From Ardenticatenaceae bacterium (GTDB lineage: Bacteria > Chloroflexota > Anaerolineae > Promineifilales > Promineifilaceae), in NCBI GenBank assembly GCA_020634215.1, contig JACKCD010000013.1, positions 55,453 through 119,452 of the forward strand: a stretch of 64,000 nucleotides of DNA, in the 5' to 3' direction. Within the stretch, counting starts at the first letter, position 1. Each line of letters begins with the position of its first letter. A model generated the notes under the pieces. It was given only the letters and a program-made list of their open reading frames with translations. It was not told the DNA's origin and did no database searches. The position numbers and the translations under genes are program-made. Below, piece after piece: positions 1 to 7,418 of this stretch.

Positions 1-75
1 GTCAAGAGAACGAGTCATGTCGGCGACGCTGAGAACAACGCGGCCAACGGTGCTGGGTAAGGATTGGGTATTCAT
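1..75 (-). CDS. N-terminus of a VOC/glyoxalase-like protein (runs off window)
   Basis: Only the first 25 codons are present, running off the left edge. The peptide contains VGRVVLSVADMTRSLD, which resembles the first beta strand and helix of vicinal-oxygen-chelate (glyoxalase/bleomycin resistance) domains, where a strand is followed by a xDxxxSLxFY pattern. It starts 21 bp downstream of the truncated pirin gene on the same strand, so it is probably the last or later gene of the operon that begins with the deazaflavin oxidoreductase. Substrate unknown; the call rests on a very short stretch. Confidence 0.5.
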   Translation of the reverse strand, partial: MNTQSLPSTVGRVVLSVADMTRSLD

Positions 76-96
76 GAATTTAGTTGAGAAATGGTT

Positions 97-450
97 TTAA
101 ATAGAATGATAAAAAATAAACTGTCCTGAAAACATTCGCTGCACCTCGCCTGCGCTAATGATGCCACGCCCGCCCGTTGTATCCTCGTGATACAACTCGC
201 CATCAATCACATAGGTATAAATTTCCAGGCCACGATGAGGGTGCCAAGTGAAACCATTGTGCGGCGCAATTTGTGTCATGTGCGCCGTTAACATGCCGCT
301 TAACCGCTGTAATGGGCTATAGCCGCCGACGGCAAAGTGGGAGGTGAGCCAGTGAATTGGGTGAATGGTGGGGAAGGTGTTGGCTTTGTAGAAGTGCAAA
401 TCCTGGCTTGTGTCTAGTCCGGTGATAACGCTTTGGAAGTATGGATCCAT
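97..450 (-). pseudogene. Truncated pirin-family protein
   Basis: The 117-residue product matches the N-terminal cupin of pirin-like proteins (quercetinase or transcription cofactor family), with the metal-binding HPHRGLEIYTYV segment near residues 71-82 and the GEVQRM segment near residue 101. Family members run about 230-300 residues with two cupin domains; here the sequence breaks off right after GEVQRMFSG with the unrelated tail QFIFYHSI and a stop. The metal-site His and Glu residues that normally follow and the whole second cupin are missing, so it is probably a decayed remnant. A GAAGG ribosome site lies upstream, and the gene follows the deazaflavin oxidoreductase by 10 bp. Confidence 0.7.
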
Positions 451-460
451 GGAAAACCTT

Positions 461-874
461 CTAACGTTCCGTCAGGATAACAACCGGAATGGTTCGGGTT
501 GTTTGGCGGGCATAATCGGCAAAGCCGGGATATTGAGCCGCCATTTGCGCGTAGAGTCGGGTACGTTCTGGTTCATCAGCCACGTTTGCTTGAGCCGCAA
601 ACTGTTTCGTCCCAACTTCGACCTGCACCTCAGCGTTGGCAACCAAATTATGGTACCAGTCTGGGTTTGTTGGTGCGCCAGCTTTTGAAGCCGCAATGAC
701 AAAACGGTCATCGTCTTTGATATAGGCTACCGGGTTAATGCGCGGCTGCCCACTCTTCGCGCCGGTTGTGTGCAGAAGAAGCAAATTCATATTCTCAAAA
801 TGGCCGCCCACTTTGCCGTCATTGGCTCTGAATTCTTCAATGATTTTTTTGTTCCAGTCATTTGCGCTGCTCAT
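461..874 (-). CDS. Deazaflavin-type (DDN/F420-like) nitroreductase family protein
   Basis: A 137-residue protein of the split-barrel family typified by mycobacterial Ddn. The typical order is visible: an N-terminal helix (NKKIIEEFRANDGKVGG), the strand LLLLHTTGAKSGQPRINPVAY, then AASKAGAPTNPDWYHNL and a C-terminal helix ending RTIPVVILTER. Family members bind F420 or a flavin and reduce nitro compounds, quinones or enones; the substrate here is unknown. It heads a minus-strand run with the truncated pirin and the VOC fragment. The length is full for the family. Confidence 0.85.
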   Translation of the reverse strand: MSSANDWNKKIIEEFRANDGKVGGHFENMNLLLLHTTGAKSGQPRINPVAYIKDDDRFVIAASKAGAPTNPDWYHNLVANAEVQVEVGTKQFAAQANVADEPERTRLYAQMAAQYPGFADYARQTTRTIPVVILTER

Positions 875-914
875 TTTACTGTTCTACCTTTCCATTAATC
901 TCAAAATGGCCGAA

Positions 915-973
915 TCATTCCCGTAAAAGCAAGAATACGCCCAAAAAGTGGATTCCTGCTTTTACGGGAATGA
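915..973. repeat. Inverted repeat hairpin (CATTCCCG type)
   Basis: A 17-bp stem, TCATTCCCGTAAAAGCA at 915-931, pairs with its exact complement at 957-973. It lies between two minus-strand genes (YceI upstream, oxidoreductase downstream) and could act as a terminator or processing site. A related CATTCCCGC element occurs at 39163-39235. Confidence 0.75.
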
Positions 974-1019
974 TAAACTAACTTATCAATAGCTGAAGCC
1001 GATGCCAAATTTTTAGGCA

Positions 1020-1559
1020 CTAGGCGGATTGAGCCTCAGCCTGCTGCACAAGTTCAAGCTCAATGTTGATGGTGACATCGTCACCCACCAAAACACCGCC
1101 TGTTTCCAGGGCTTGGTTCCAGGTCAGGTTAAAATCTTTGCGGTTGATTTTGGTGGTGGCGGAGAAGCCGATGCTGGTTGTACCCCAAGGGCTTTGGGCT
1201 TTGCCTTCAAAAGTCACGTCTAGGGCCACTTCCTTGGTGACATCGCGGATGGTTAGGTTGCCGATGAGCTTGCCTTTATTTTCGGCCGTTTGCTCAACCT
1301 GCGTACTTTGGAAAGTAATGGCCGGATAAAGCTCGGTGTTGAAGAAATCAGGGGAGCGCAGGTGTCCGTCACGCTGCCCTTCACGGGTGTTGATGCTGTT
1401 GGTATCAATGGCGATGTCAACAATAGTGTTAGTCGGGTTAGCTTCATCATACGCAACGGTGCCACTAAACGTTTCAAAGCGGCCGCGTACTTTGGAAATC
1501 ATCATGTGACGAACGGTAAACTGGATTTCTGAATGGGCACTATCAATTTGCCAAGACAT
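1020..1559 (-). CDS. YceI-family lipid-binding-like protein
   Basis: A YceI-type beta-barrel protein of 179 residues starting MSWQIDSAHSEIQFTVRHM; this start has GGAG about 11 bases upstream, while a longer in-frame extension would run through the promoter and operators and is rejected. Family motifs are DSAHSEIQFTVRHMMISKVRGRF, the central HLRSPDFFNTELYPAITF and the C-terminal GDDVTINIELELV. YceI proteins bind isoprenoid or amide lipids; no signal peptide is seen, so it is probably cytoplasmic here. It is transcribed divergently from a TetR regulator and its promoter carries an operator in the spacer, so it is probably TetR-repressed. Confidence 0.88.
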   Translation of the reverse strand: MSWQIDSAHSEIQFTVRHMMISKVRGRFETFSGTVAYDEANPTNTIVDIAIDTNSINTREGQRDGHLRSPDFFNTELYPAITFQSTQVEQTAENKGKLIGNLTIRDVTKEVALDVTFEGKAQSPWGTTSIGFSATTKINRKDFNLTWNQALETGGVLVGDDVTINIELELVQQAEAQSA

Positions 1560-1597
1560 TTTGTTATAATCTCCTTGCATATTTGTTAAATATAAGT

Positions 1598-1609
1598 GGA
1601 CTTTAGTCC
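1598..1609. promoter_or_regulatory. Second TetR operator candidate
   Basis: Palindrome GGACTTTAGTCC lies in the 5' leader of the YceI transcript. It shares the GGACT..AGTCC half-sites of the stronger operator at 1630-1645, with centres about 34 bp apart, which would allow two dimers to bind. Confidence 0.65.
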
Positions 1610-1623
1610 GTTTTTCTGCTAAG

Positions 1624-1652
1624 ATAATAGCGGACTCTAGTCCGCTTGTCAA
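1624..1652 (-). promoter_or_regulatory. YceI promoter with TetR operator in the spacer
   Basis: On the minus strand, TTGACA (1647-1652) is separated by exactly 17 bp from TATTAT (1624-1629). The spacer is almost entirely the 16-bp palindrome GCGGACTCTAGTCCGC (1630-1645), so a bound regulator would directly block RNA polymerase. The TetR gene starts immediately beyond, divergently. Confidence 0.8.
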
Positions 1653-1667
1653 GGATTTAGATAGAAA

Positions 1668-1683
1668 CTGTCCGTTTGGACAG
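1668..1683. promoter_or_regulatory. Palindrome before the tetR start
   Basis: CTGTCCGTTTGGACAG is a perfect 6-bp inverted repeat with a 4-bp centre, lying just before the ribosome site of the TetR gene. Its half-site differs from the GGACT operators, so it may be an autoregulatory site or an RNA hairpin. Confidence 0.4.
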
Positions 1684-1693
1684 GAGCAAGAGC

Positions 1694-2353
1694 ATGAGCA
1701 ACCAAAACAACATTACTTTGGGTAACTTGGAACCAACTGGAACTGTGTCGCCAAAAGGTGAAAGATGTGATGCAGCAGCAAATCGCAAGCTAATTTTGGC
1801 AACGGCCGAAAAATTGTTTGCCCAGCACGGGGTAGAAAACGTCAACATGGCGCAAATTGCCCAAGCCGCGCAAGTGGGTAAGGGGACGATCTATCGCCGT
1901 TTTGCCAACAAAGCCGAACTATGCTTGGCGTTAATGGATAGCCAAATGGCGGATTTTCAAAATGTGATGCTGGAGCGAATGCGGAAGATGACAGCCGAAG
2001 GTGTAACACCGCTGGGGCAGCTTGACCAATTTTTGGATGCGCTTGTCTATTTTATTGAAGACCACGCGCCGCTGCTGGACGAAGTGCAGCGTGAGGGGCT
2101 GTTGGGCAATTATGATTTGCAAGTGCCCCATTTTTGGCTGCACATGACCACGAGTGGGCTGCTGCGCCAAGCAATTGAGGCAAGGGAGCTGTTGCCCCAA
2201 TTGGATGTGGCGTATATTGCTGATGCTCTGTTGGCCTCGCTGCGGGCGAATGTGTTTCTCTTTCAGCGGCAGGTGCGGGGGTTTTCCTTGGAGCGGATTA
2301 GCGCCGGGTTGCGGGCATTGGTGGCGGGATTACGTTTTGTTGAAGCAGAATAG
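1694..2353 (+). CDS. TetR/AcrR-family transcriptional regulator
   Basis: A 219-residue repressor. The N-terminal helix-turn-helix is clear: AANRKLILATAEKLFAQHG followed by MAQIAQAAQVGKGTIYRRF at about residues 50-70, then a variable ligand-binding helical domain. The ATG at 1694 is chosen because AGGAG stands 7-8 bases upstream; an earlier TTG lies inside a palindrome. Divergent from the YceI gene and flanked by three palindromes, it probably represses YceI and itself. The inducer is unknown, perhaps a lipophilic compound given the YceI target. Confidence 0.9.
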   Translation: MSNQNNITLGNLEPTGTVSPKGERCDAAANRKLILATAEKLFAQHGVENVNMAQIAQAAQVGKGTIYRRFANKAELCLALMDSQMADFQNVMLERMRKMTAEGVTPLGQLDQFLDALVYFIEDHAPLLDEVQREGLLGNYDLQVPHFWLHMTTSGLLRQAIEARELLPQLDVAYIADALLASLRANVFLFQRQVRGFSLERISAGLRALVAGLRFVEAE

Positions 2354-2427
2354 CGGTGAGTGTGACGAGCGTCAGATGACGGATGACCGATCACTGAGAA
2401 TAGAGATTATCAGAAATAAGAATTTCT

Positions 2428-2478
2428 CACGCAAAGTCGCAAAGACGCAAAGCATTTTTCCTTTGCGTCTTTGCGTGA
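2428..2478. repeat. Hairpin of 8-bp CGCAAAG repeats
   Basis: Three tandem copies of CGCAAAGN (2429-2452) are followed after a short loop by the inverted CTTTGCGTCTTTGCGTG (2461-2477). It lies after tetR and could terminate it. The same CGCAAAG theme recurs inside the MITE-like element at 8571-8713. Confidence 0.75.
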
Positions 2479-2517
2479 CATAAAGTTAATTCCGATAATG
2501 TCTAATGAAAATGGCGG

Positions 2518-2560
2518 CGGGTGGTTAGTGGCTTGTATCAGCAACTAGCGACCAGCCACT
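2518..2560. repeat. GTGGTTA-type heptad hairpin
   Basis: GGTGGTTAGTGGCTTG pairs imperfectly with a CAGCCACT arm just ahead of the acetyltransferase. It is a degenerate version of the 7-bp repeat hairpin at 10860-10909. Confidence 0.6.
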
Positions 2561-2578
2561 ATGTATGAAGGGATTTTT

Positions 2579-3142
2579 ATGACAGTACCAATTTTGCAGG
2601 ATTTCCCACATAGTTTTGATAGTGAGCGGTTGACGATTCGCGGCCCGCTGCCGGGAGATGGGGCGGAATTGTTGGCAGCGATTGTAGAATCGCAGGCAGA
2701 GTTGGCTCCGTGGCTGCCGTGGGCGGTGGGGGAACAGAAGCTGGCGCAAGTGGAGGAGAATGTGCGGCGGGGTCATGCCCGGTTTTTGACGCGGGAGGAT
2801 TTGTGGCTGATGCTGTTTTTGCGGGGGACGAATACGCTGGTGGGGGGAAGTGGGCTGCATCGGATTGATTGGGCGGTGCCAAGATTTGAGATTGGGTATT
2901 GGGTGCGGACGCGGTTTGCGGGGCAGGGATATATTAAGGAGGCGGTAACGGCCGTTTCTCAGTTCGCCTTTGAAACCCTGGGTGCCAAACGAGTCGAAAT
3001 TCGCTGCGATGCCAACAACGTGCGTAGCGCTGCCATTCCGCCCAAAGTCGGTTTTGTACATGAGGCCACCCTGCGGCAAGACGGCCGGCACCACGTTAGC
3101 GGCGATCTGCGCGATACCATGATTTTTGCCAAAATAGCTTGA
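2579..3142 (+). CDS. GNAT acetyltransferase (RimJ/RimL type)
   Basis: A 187-residue N-acetyltransferase. It has the RimL-like N-terminus (SERLTIRGPLPGDGAELLAAI), the strand IGYWVRTRFAGQGYIKEAV holding the acetyl-CoA pyrophosphate loop (R-x-x-G-x-G/A variant RFAGQGY) at about residues 110-125, and a C-terminal NNVRSAAIPPKVGFVHEATLR segment typical of ribosomal-protein or small-molecule acetyltransferases. The ATG at 2579 is preferred over 2561 because GAAGGG is 8 bases upstream. The acceptor substrate is unknown. It stands alone between hairpin repeats. Confidence 0.88.
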   Translation: MTVPILQDFPHSFDSERLTIRGPLPGDGAELLAAIVESQAELAPWLPWAVGEQKLAQVEENVRRGHARFLTREDLWLMLFLRGTNTLVGGSGLHRIDWAVPRFEIGYWVRTRFAGQGYIKEAVTAVSQFAFETLGAKRVEIRCDANNVRSAAIPPKVGFVHEATLRQDGRHHVSGDLRDTMIFAKIA

Positions 3143-3234
3143 CGCTCTTTTTTTACAGGCAATTAACAGCTCATTCACCGTCCCTAGAATAGGAGTGTGG
3201 TACGCTCCTCCTGACAAATTTTGTGGGAGGTACC

Positions 3235-4293
3235 ATGAAAAAGCTACCTGTTTTAACCTTGGTGGGGGTGTTGCTGCTGTTAACGGCCGTTACCGCTGCC
3301 GCCGACACCCTCTATACCGTGCAAAATGGCGACACCCTGGCCGCCATTGCCCGCCGCTTTAGCAGCACCGTGCAAACACTGGTGCAGCGCAACAACATTG
3401 CCAACCCCGATCTTATCTACAGTGGACAACAGCTAGTCGTTCCCGATGCTAACGGGGCACCTGCTCCACCGCCACCTTCGCCTACCGGCGACCAAACCCG
3501 TTACACCGTGCAGCGTGGCGACACGTTAGCTAGCATAGCCCGCCGTTTTGGCACCACCGTGCTGGCTCTGGTGCAGGCAAACAACATCGGCAACCCAAAC
3601 CTAATTTACGTGGGGCGGGTGCTGGTCATTCCTGGCACCGGTTCAGCCCCAACCCCGCCGCCACCAACCGATAACCCGCCTACCCCGCTGCCACCGTCGC
3701 CGCCCGCACCCACGGGAGCTAATTTGCTGCCCAACGGCTCGTTTGAGGCGGGCTGGTACAATTTGAACGGGGTGCCGGAGCTGCAATTGCCTAATCAATG
3801 GCTATTTGAATGGGATGAAGGGCCAACGGGGTTTGGCACGCAGCCGTGGGATGTGTACGTGCGGCCGGAGACGCGGGTGCTGCCAGCGGCCTATTTGCCA
3901 CCCAACGAACATGGGCTGTTTATTTGGGATGGCAACCAAACGGTGAAGATTTTTAAGGGGCGCGGGGCGATTAGCTATCGGCTGCTGACGGATGTGGTGC
4001 TGGCACCGGGGACGTATCGGCTGACGGTGAATTTGTTCCCGGATTTGGTAACGGCCGTTAATGGCACAACCAAAGTGTGGGCAACTTCTGACGCTGGCGA
4101 GGTGGCCTTTGTGGTGGGCGGTCAGCGGACGGCGTGGCAACAAACGGCCGTTGGTCAGCGCAATACCCTTAGCCACACCTTTACCGTTAGCCAAAACCAA
4201 ACCGTGCGCCTAGGTGTTGCTATTCGCGGTCGCTACGCCATTCTCAACAACGGCTGGTTTATGGATGATTGGTCGCTGCAGCGTACTCAGTAA
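3235..4293 (+). CDS. Secreted protein with two LysM domains
   Basis: A 352-residue exported protein. A signal peptide (MKKLPVLTLVGVLLLLTAVTAAA) is followed by two LysM peptidoglycan/chitin-binding modules, TLYTVQNGDTLAAIARRF and TRYTVQRGDTLASIARRF, each ending in an IYSGQQLVVP or IYVGRVLVIP strand. A Pro/Thr-rich linker leads to a C-terminal beta-rich domain of about 180 residues beginning NLLPNGSFEAGW, which looks like a carbohydrate-binding module but which I cannot assign to a family. It starts at ATG 3235 behind GGGAGG. Probably cell-wall attached. Its stop codon TAA falls in the first unit of the following heptad repeat. Confidence 0.88.
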   Translation: MKKLPVLTLVGVLLLLTAVTAAADTLYTVQNGDTLAAIARRFSSTVQTLVQRNNIANPDLIYSGQQLVVPDANGAPAPPPPSPTGDQTRYTVQRGDTLASIARRFGTTVLALVQANNIGNPNLIYVGRVLVIPGTGSAPTPPPPTDNPPTPLPPSPPAPTGANLLPNGSFEAGWYNLNGVPELQLPNQWLFEWDEGPTGFGTQPWDVYVRPETRVLPAAYLPPNEHGLFIWDGNQTVKIFKGRGAISYRLLTDVVLAPGTYRLTVNLFPDLVTAVNGTTKVWATSDAGEVAFVVGGQRTAWQQTAVGQRNTLSHTFTVSQNQTVRLGVAIRGRYAILNNGWFMDDWSLQRTQ

Positions 4294-4352
4294 CCAGTAA
4301 TCGGTAATCAGTCATCAGTTTTACTGGTCACTGATTACCGATTACCGATTAC
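4288..4352. repeat. GTAATCA/G heptad hairpin
   Basis: Units of the GTAATCR type (variants included) are followed by the inverted GATTACC array ending at about 4352. The first unit overlaps the stop codon of the LysM gene. It separates that gene from the convergent Nudix gene and could terminate both. Confidence 0.85.
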
Positions 4353-4357
4353 TCTCT

Positions 4358-5266
4358 TCATGGTTCTTGCAGCCGGAAGCTTGTTTCCCCACCGTTGAGC
4401 GCGTCAGCGACGCGCTCAACGTGCTGGGGCATGGCGTTTGGGGGTTCGGAGCCGGGGGTAAAATAGGCAAAATCGGCGGCTTCGGGGCCGGTGGTGAGCG
4501 TACCGCCCGTAGCGTGGGCGGTAAAGGTAAACACCATGTTGGCCTGGTTGTGATAGACGTTGATAACGGCCAGTTTGTCTAGCTTTACGGTAAGGCCGGT
4601 TTCTTCATAAGTTTCACGAACGGCCGTTTCCCACGGCGTTTCTAGCCCTTCCCGCCCGCCACCCGGCAAATTCCACACATCCTTATCCGTTCGTTTCACC
4701 CACAGCACCTGCCCCGTTTCATTGCGTATAACAACAAACGCCCCCGTTTGCCATTGGGGAGCTGGTGTCGGTGGTTCCAGTCCCTTACGCCGCAGTTGCC
4801 AGTTTTTAGCGGGGTAAACGATTCGCTGCATAAATGCCCACCCCAGTTGCTCCGTCCACCCCGTGTGATGCTCCTGCCACAAGGCATCCTCGCCCTGATT
4901 TTTCAAGGCAATGTCCAGCCGTTCGCGGTGCATTCGTGCCATTAGCCGGGGCAGGTCATGGGTAGGGTAGTAGCCCACGGAAATTGCTTCTTCCGTAGGC
5001 TGTAGCTCACCACCACGCTGCAAGCAGCGGAAAATAAGGAATAGGTGGCCGTCGGGAGGCTGCCGCCAATAAGTAACGGCAGCCAGCCGCACCGGTATCG
5101 CCAATACCCCTGTTTCTTCGCGTAGTTCCCGCACAATGCCGTCGGTTGGCAGCTCGCCGCACTCCAGCCCACCGCCGGGGGCAGCAAAGGTGCGGGTGTC
5201 GTCGCGCTGCATCAGCAGCACGCCCCCGAAGCCATTGACCAAAACACCGCTTGTTCCGATTTTCAT
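4358..5266 (-). CDS. Tandem Nudix hydrolase-domain protein
   Basis: A 302-residue protein with two complete Nudix boxes (GX5EX7REUXEEXGU). The first is at about residues 31-53 (GGGLECGELPTDGIVRELRE then ETGV) and the second at about 199-221 (GGGREGLETPWETAV then RETYEETGL). Single-domain Nudix enzymes are about 140-170 residues, so this is a duplication or fusion with both catalytic boxes apparently intact. Such enzymes hydrolyse nucleoside diphosphates linked to other moieties; the substrate cannot be told from sequence. Convergent with the LysM gene. Confidence 0.88.
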   Translation of the reverse strand: MKIGTSGVLVNGFGGVLLMQRDDTRTFAAPGGGLECGELPTDGIVRELREETGVLAIPVRLAAVTYWRQPPDGHLFLIFRCLQRGGELQPTEEAISVGYYPTHDLPRLMARMHRERLDIALKNQGEDALWQEHHTGWTEQLGWAFMQRIVYPAKNWQLRRKGLEPPTPAPQWQTGAFVVIRNETGQVLWVKRTDKDVWNLPGGGREGLETPWETAVRETYEETGLTVKLDKLAVINVYHNQANMVFTFTAHATGGTLTTGPEAADFAYFTPGSEPPNAMPQHVERVADALNGGETSFRLQEP

Positions 5267-5368
5267 ACAGTTTGTCCTCTACGTTGTCTACGGATAGTTT
5301 AGCTGAAAAATTGGTCCTGTGGGAACAATCGGGTGCGACTTTTGCGGTTTGCTGTGAGTATACAAATA

Positions 5369-5399
5369 AAAACATCGCAGGTTCAGCCTGCGATGTTTT
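5369..5399. terminator. Bidirectional intrinsic terminator
   Basis: The stem ACATCGCAGG (372-381 of this kb) pairs with CCTGCGATGT (387-396) around a 5-base loop, with A-run and T-run on either side. It lies downstream of the small membrane protein on the minus strand. Confidence 0.85.
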
Positions 5400-5437
5400 C
5401 CAAATCATGTATGAATGAGAGCGATAAAGAGGAGAGA

Positions 5438-5632
5438 TTAATCGGAGCGGCGGTAGATAAGAATGGTGAGGACAGTGAGCAAACCAAAGGTCATGAGTGT
5501 ACTCATGAGCAGTGCGTACAGCCCGCTGCCAGATGAACCGGATTGAGCTTGCGCGGGTGCAGCCAGCACCATTGAGGTGCTGATTAAAATAAGCAACAGG
5601 CTTGTTGCAATGGACAAAGAGGTCTTAAACAT
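5438..5632 (-). CDS. Small membrane protein with signal sequence
   Basis: A 64-residue protein of unknown function. A hydrophobic N-terminal segment (about residues 5-25, ending VLAAPAQA, a plausible signal-peptidase site) is followed by a Ser/Gly-rich linker and a transmembrane helix (LMSTLMTFGLLTVLTILIY) ending in the positive YRRSD. AAGGAG lies about 7 bases before the ATG and an intrinsic terminator follows, so it seems a genuine single-gene unit despite its size. It is divergent from the MurE-like ligase across a cluster of AGTAC motifs. Confidence 0.7.
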   Translation of the reverse strand: MFKTSLSIATSLLLILISTSMVLAAPAQAQSGSSGSGLYALLMSTLMTFGLLTVLTILIYRRSD

Positions 5633-5684
5633 GATATAACTCCTTCACATATGAACCAAACAAATAATGGACACCATGAATCAT

Positions 5685-5720
5685 CAGTACTGAAGTACTA
5701 CTATAGTACCATAGTACTAT
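5685..5720. promoter_or_regulatory. Cluster of AGTAC(T) motifs in a divergent promoter region
   Basis: Four AGTAC or AGTACT units occur within 36 bp (at 5686, 5694, 5705 and 5713), several in palindromic context such as CAGTACTG and TAGTAC-CA-TAGTACTA. The cluster sits between the divergent small membrane protein and the MurE-like ligase, so it may be an operator for an unidentified regulator. Confidence 0.45.
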
Positions 5721-5754
5721 AAAAAGATTCTTAAAGCAAGTCCTTAATTGGGAA

Positions 5755-7380
5755 ATGGCATTAGAAGAAACTGAGAAGGAAACACGCTCTCTTTGGTGGC
5801 TGCTGCGGGAATGGCAAACGGCCGTTTCCAACTGCCACCCCCAGCCTCCCCATTACACCGGCCCTGACGTCATCATTCATCAATTTGTGGAAGACAGCCG
5901 ATTGGTTGAACCGGGTGCTGCTTTTGTAGCACGGGTGCGGGTAGGCAGTGATGGGCATTCGTATATTGGGCAGGCTGTGGCACGAGGAGCGAGTTTGGTG
6001 ATTGCCCAACGGCCGTTAACCGACCTCAACCTGAACGTGCCCGCTAACGTTGGCTACCTGTACGTGGCCGACACCGCCGAGGCGCTGGCGTGGCTGGCGG
6101 CAGCCTGGCACGGCTTTCCCAGCCGCCAGCTTACCCTGATTGGCATTACCGGCACCGACGGCAAAACGTCAACCGCCAACATTTTGTATGAGATTTTGCG
6201 GGCGGCCGGCATCCAGACCGGGTTGCTGAGTACAGTGCGGGCGGTGATTGGCACCACCGAGGAGCCGCTGGCGCTGCACGTGACCACCCCCGAAGCCCCG
6301 GTGGTGCAGGCGTATCTGCGCCGCATGGTGGATGCCGGGTTAACCCACTGCATTTTAGAGTCTACTTCCCACGGGCTGGCGCAGCACCGGGTGGGGGCAA
6401 TTGAGTTTGACGTAGCAGCGGTGACAAACATCACCCACGAGCATTTGGATTACCACGGCAGCTATGAAGCGTATTTTGCCGCCAAGTCGCGGCTGTTTAT
6501 GGCGCTGACTGAGGCGTGGTCAAGCAAGGGGATGGCGGGAAAAACGGCCGTTTTTAACCGCGACGACCAATCCTATGAACCGTTAGCCGCTATTCCTGCA
6601 CCGAACCAGCTAAGTTATGGGCTGTATCGGCCGGCCGACATCACCGCTACCAACATCCACTATGCCGCCGATGCCACCCATTTTGACCTGCATTTGCCAC
6701 ATCATGAGCCATGGCCCATTGCCTCCCATCTGCTGGGTGAGTTTAATGTCTACAATATGTTGGCGGCCGCAGCCGTGGCGTATGGGTTGGCGGTGCCGGC
6801 CGATGCCATTGTGACGGGGTTGGGAGCAGTGCAGGGGATAAACGGCCGTATGGAACGCATGGATGCCGGTCAACCCTTCCTGGTTGTGGTGGATTTTGCC
6901 CACACGCCCAACTCATTGGAGAAGGTGATTGGGGTAGCGCGAGCGATGCTGCCAGAGGGAAAAAACGGCCGTGTAATCACCGTTTTTGGCAGTGCCGGTA
7001 AACGGGATGTTGCCAAGCGCCGCCTGATGGCTGCGGCCTCTGCCCGCCATGCCGATCTCACTATTCTCACCGCCGAAGACCCGCGCACCGAGTCGTTGGC
7101 CGACATTTTGGCAATGATGGCCGCCGCTTGCGAGGCCGAGGGAGGGCGCGAAAGTGAGACCTTTTGGCGCGTGCCAGACCGTGGTCGCGCTATCTACTTT
7201 GCCCTCACTCTGGCGCAGCCCGATGATATTGTGCTGGTTTGCGGCAAAGGCCATGAGCAGTCCATGTGCTTTGGCACTGTTGAGTATCCTTGGGATGACC
7301 GTCACGCTACCCACACCGCCCTCACCGCCTGGCTGCGTGGCGAGCCAATGCCCGATCTCGGGTTACCAACATTTATGTAG
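5755..7380 (+). CDS. murE: MurE-like UDP-N-acetylmuramoyl-peptide ligase
   Basis: A 541-residue Mur ligase that should add the third residue to UDP-MurNAc-dipeptide using ATP. The N-terminal UDP-binding domain contains VEDSRLVEPGAAFVA; the central ATPase has the P-loop GITGTDGKTST (about residue 130), the HVTTPEAP segment, THEHLDYHGSYEAYFAAKSRLF with the metal and ATP residues, and DFAHTPNSLEKVI; the C-terminal domain has ITVFGSAGKRDVAKRRLM and TAEDPRTE. The usual DNPR third-amino-acid signature is not obvious (EDPR instead), so the added residue may not be meso-diaminopimelate. Only a weak ribosome site (GGGA) precedes the ATG. Confidence 0.85.
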   Translation: MALEETEKETRSLWWLLREWQTAVSNCHPQPPHYTGPDVIIHQFVEDSRLVEPGAAFVARVRVGSDGHSYIGQAVARGASLVIAQRPLTDLNLNVPANVGYLYVADTAEALAWLAAAWHGFPSRQLTLIGITGTDGKTSTANILYEILRAAGIQTGLLSTVRAVIGTTEEPLALHVTTPEAPVVQAYLRRMVDAGLTHCILESTSHGLAQHRVGAIEFDVAAVTNITHEHLDYHGSYEAYFAAKSRLFMALTEAWSSKGMAGKTAVFNRDDQSYEPLAAIPAPNQLSYGLYRPADITATNIHYAADATHFDLHLPHHEPWPIASHLLGEFNVYNMLAAAAVAYGLAVPADAIVTGLGAVQGINGRMERMDAGQPFLVVVDFAHTPNSLEKVIGVARAMLPEGKNGRVITVFGSAGKRDVAKRRLMAAASARHADLTILTAEDPRTESLADILAMMAAACEAEGGRESETFWRVPDRGRAIYFALTLAQPDDIVLVCGKGHEQSMCFGTVEYPWDDRHATHTALTAWLRGEPMPDLGLPTFM

Positions 7381-7418
7381 CCGAGGTTTTCAAGCCTCGT
7401 TGAATCAAGGAGATAGCC

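Noticed and set aside
1029..1532. Plus-strand frames opposite the YceI gene
   Set aside because: They mirror the YceI coding frame and have no start signals.
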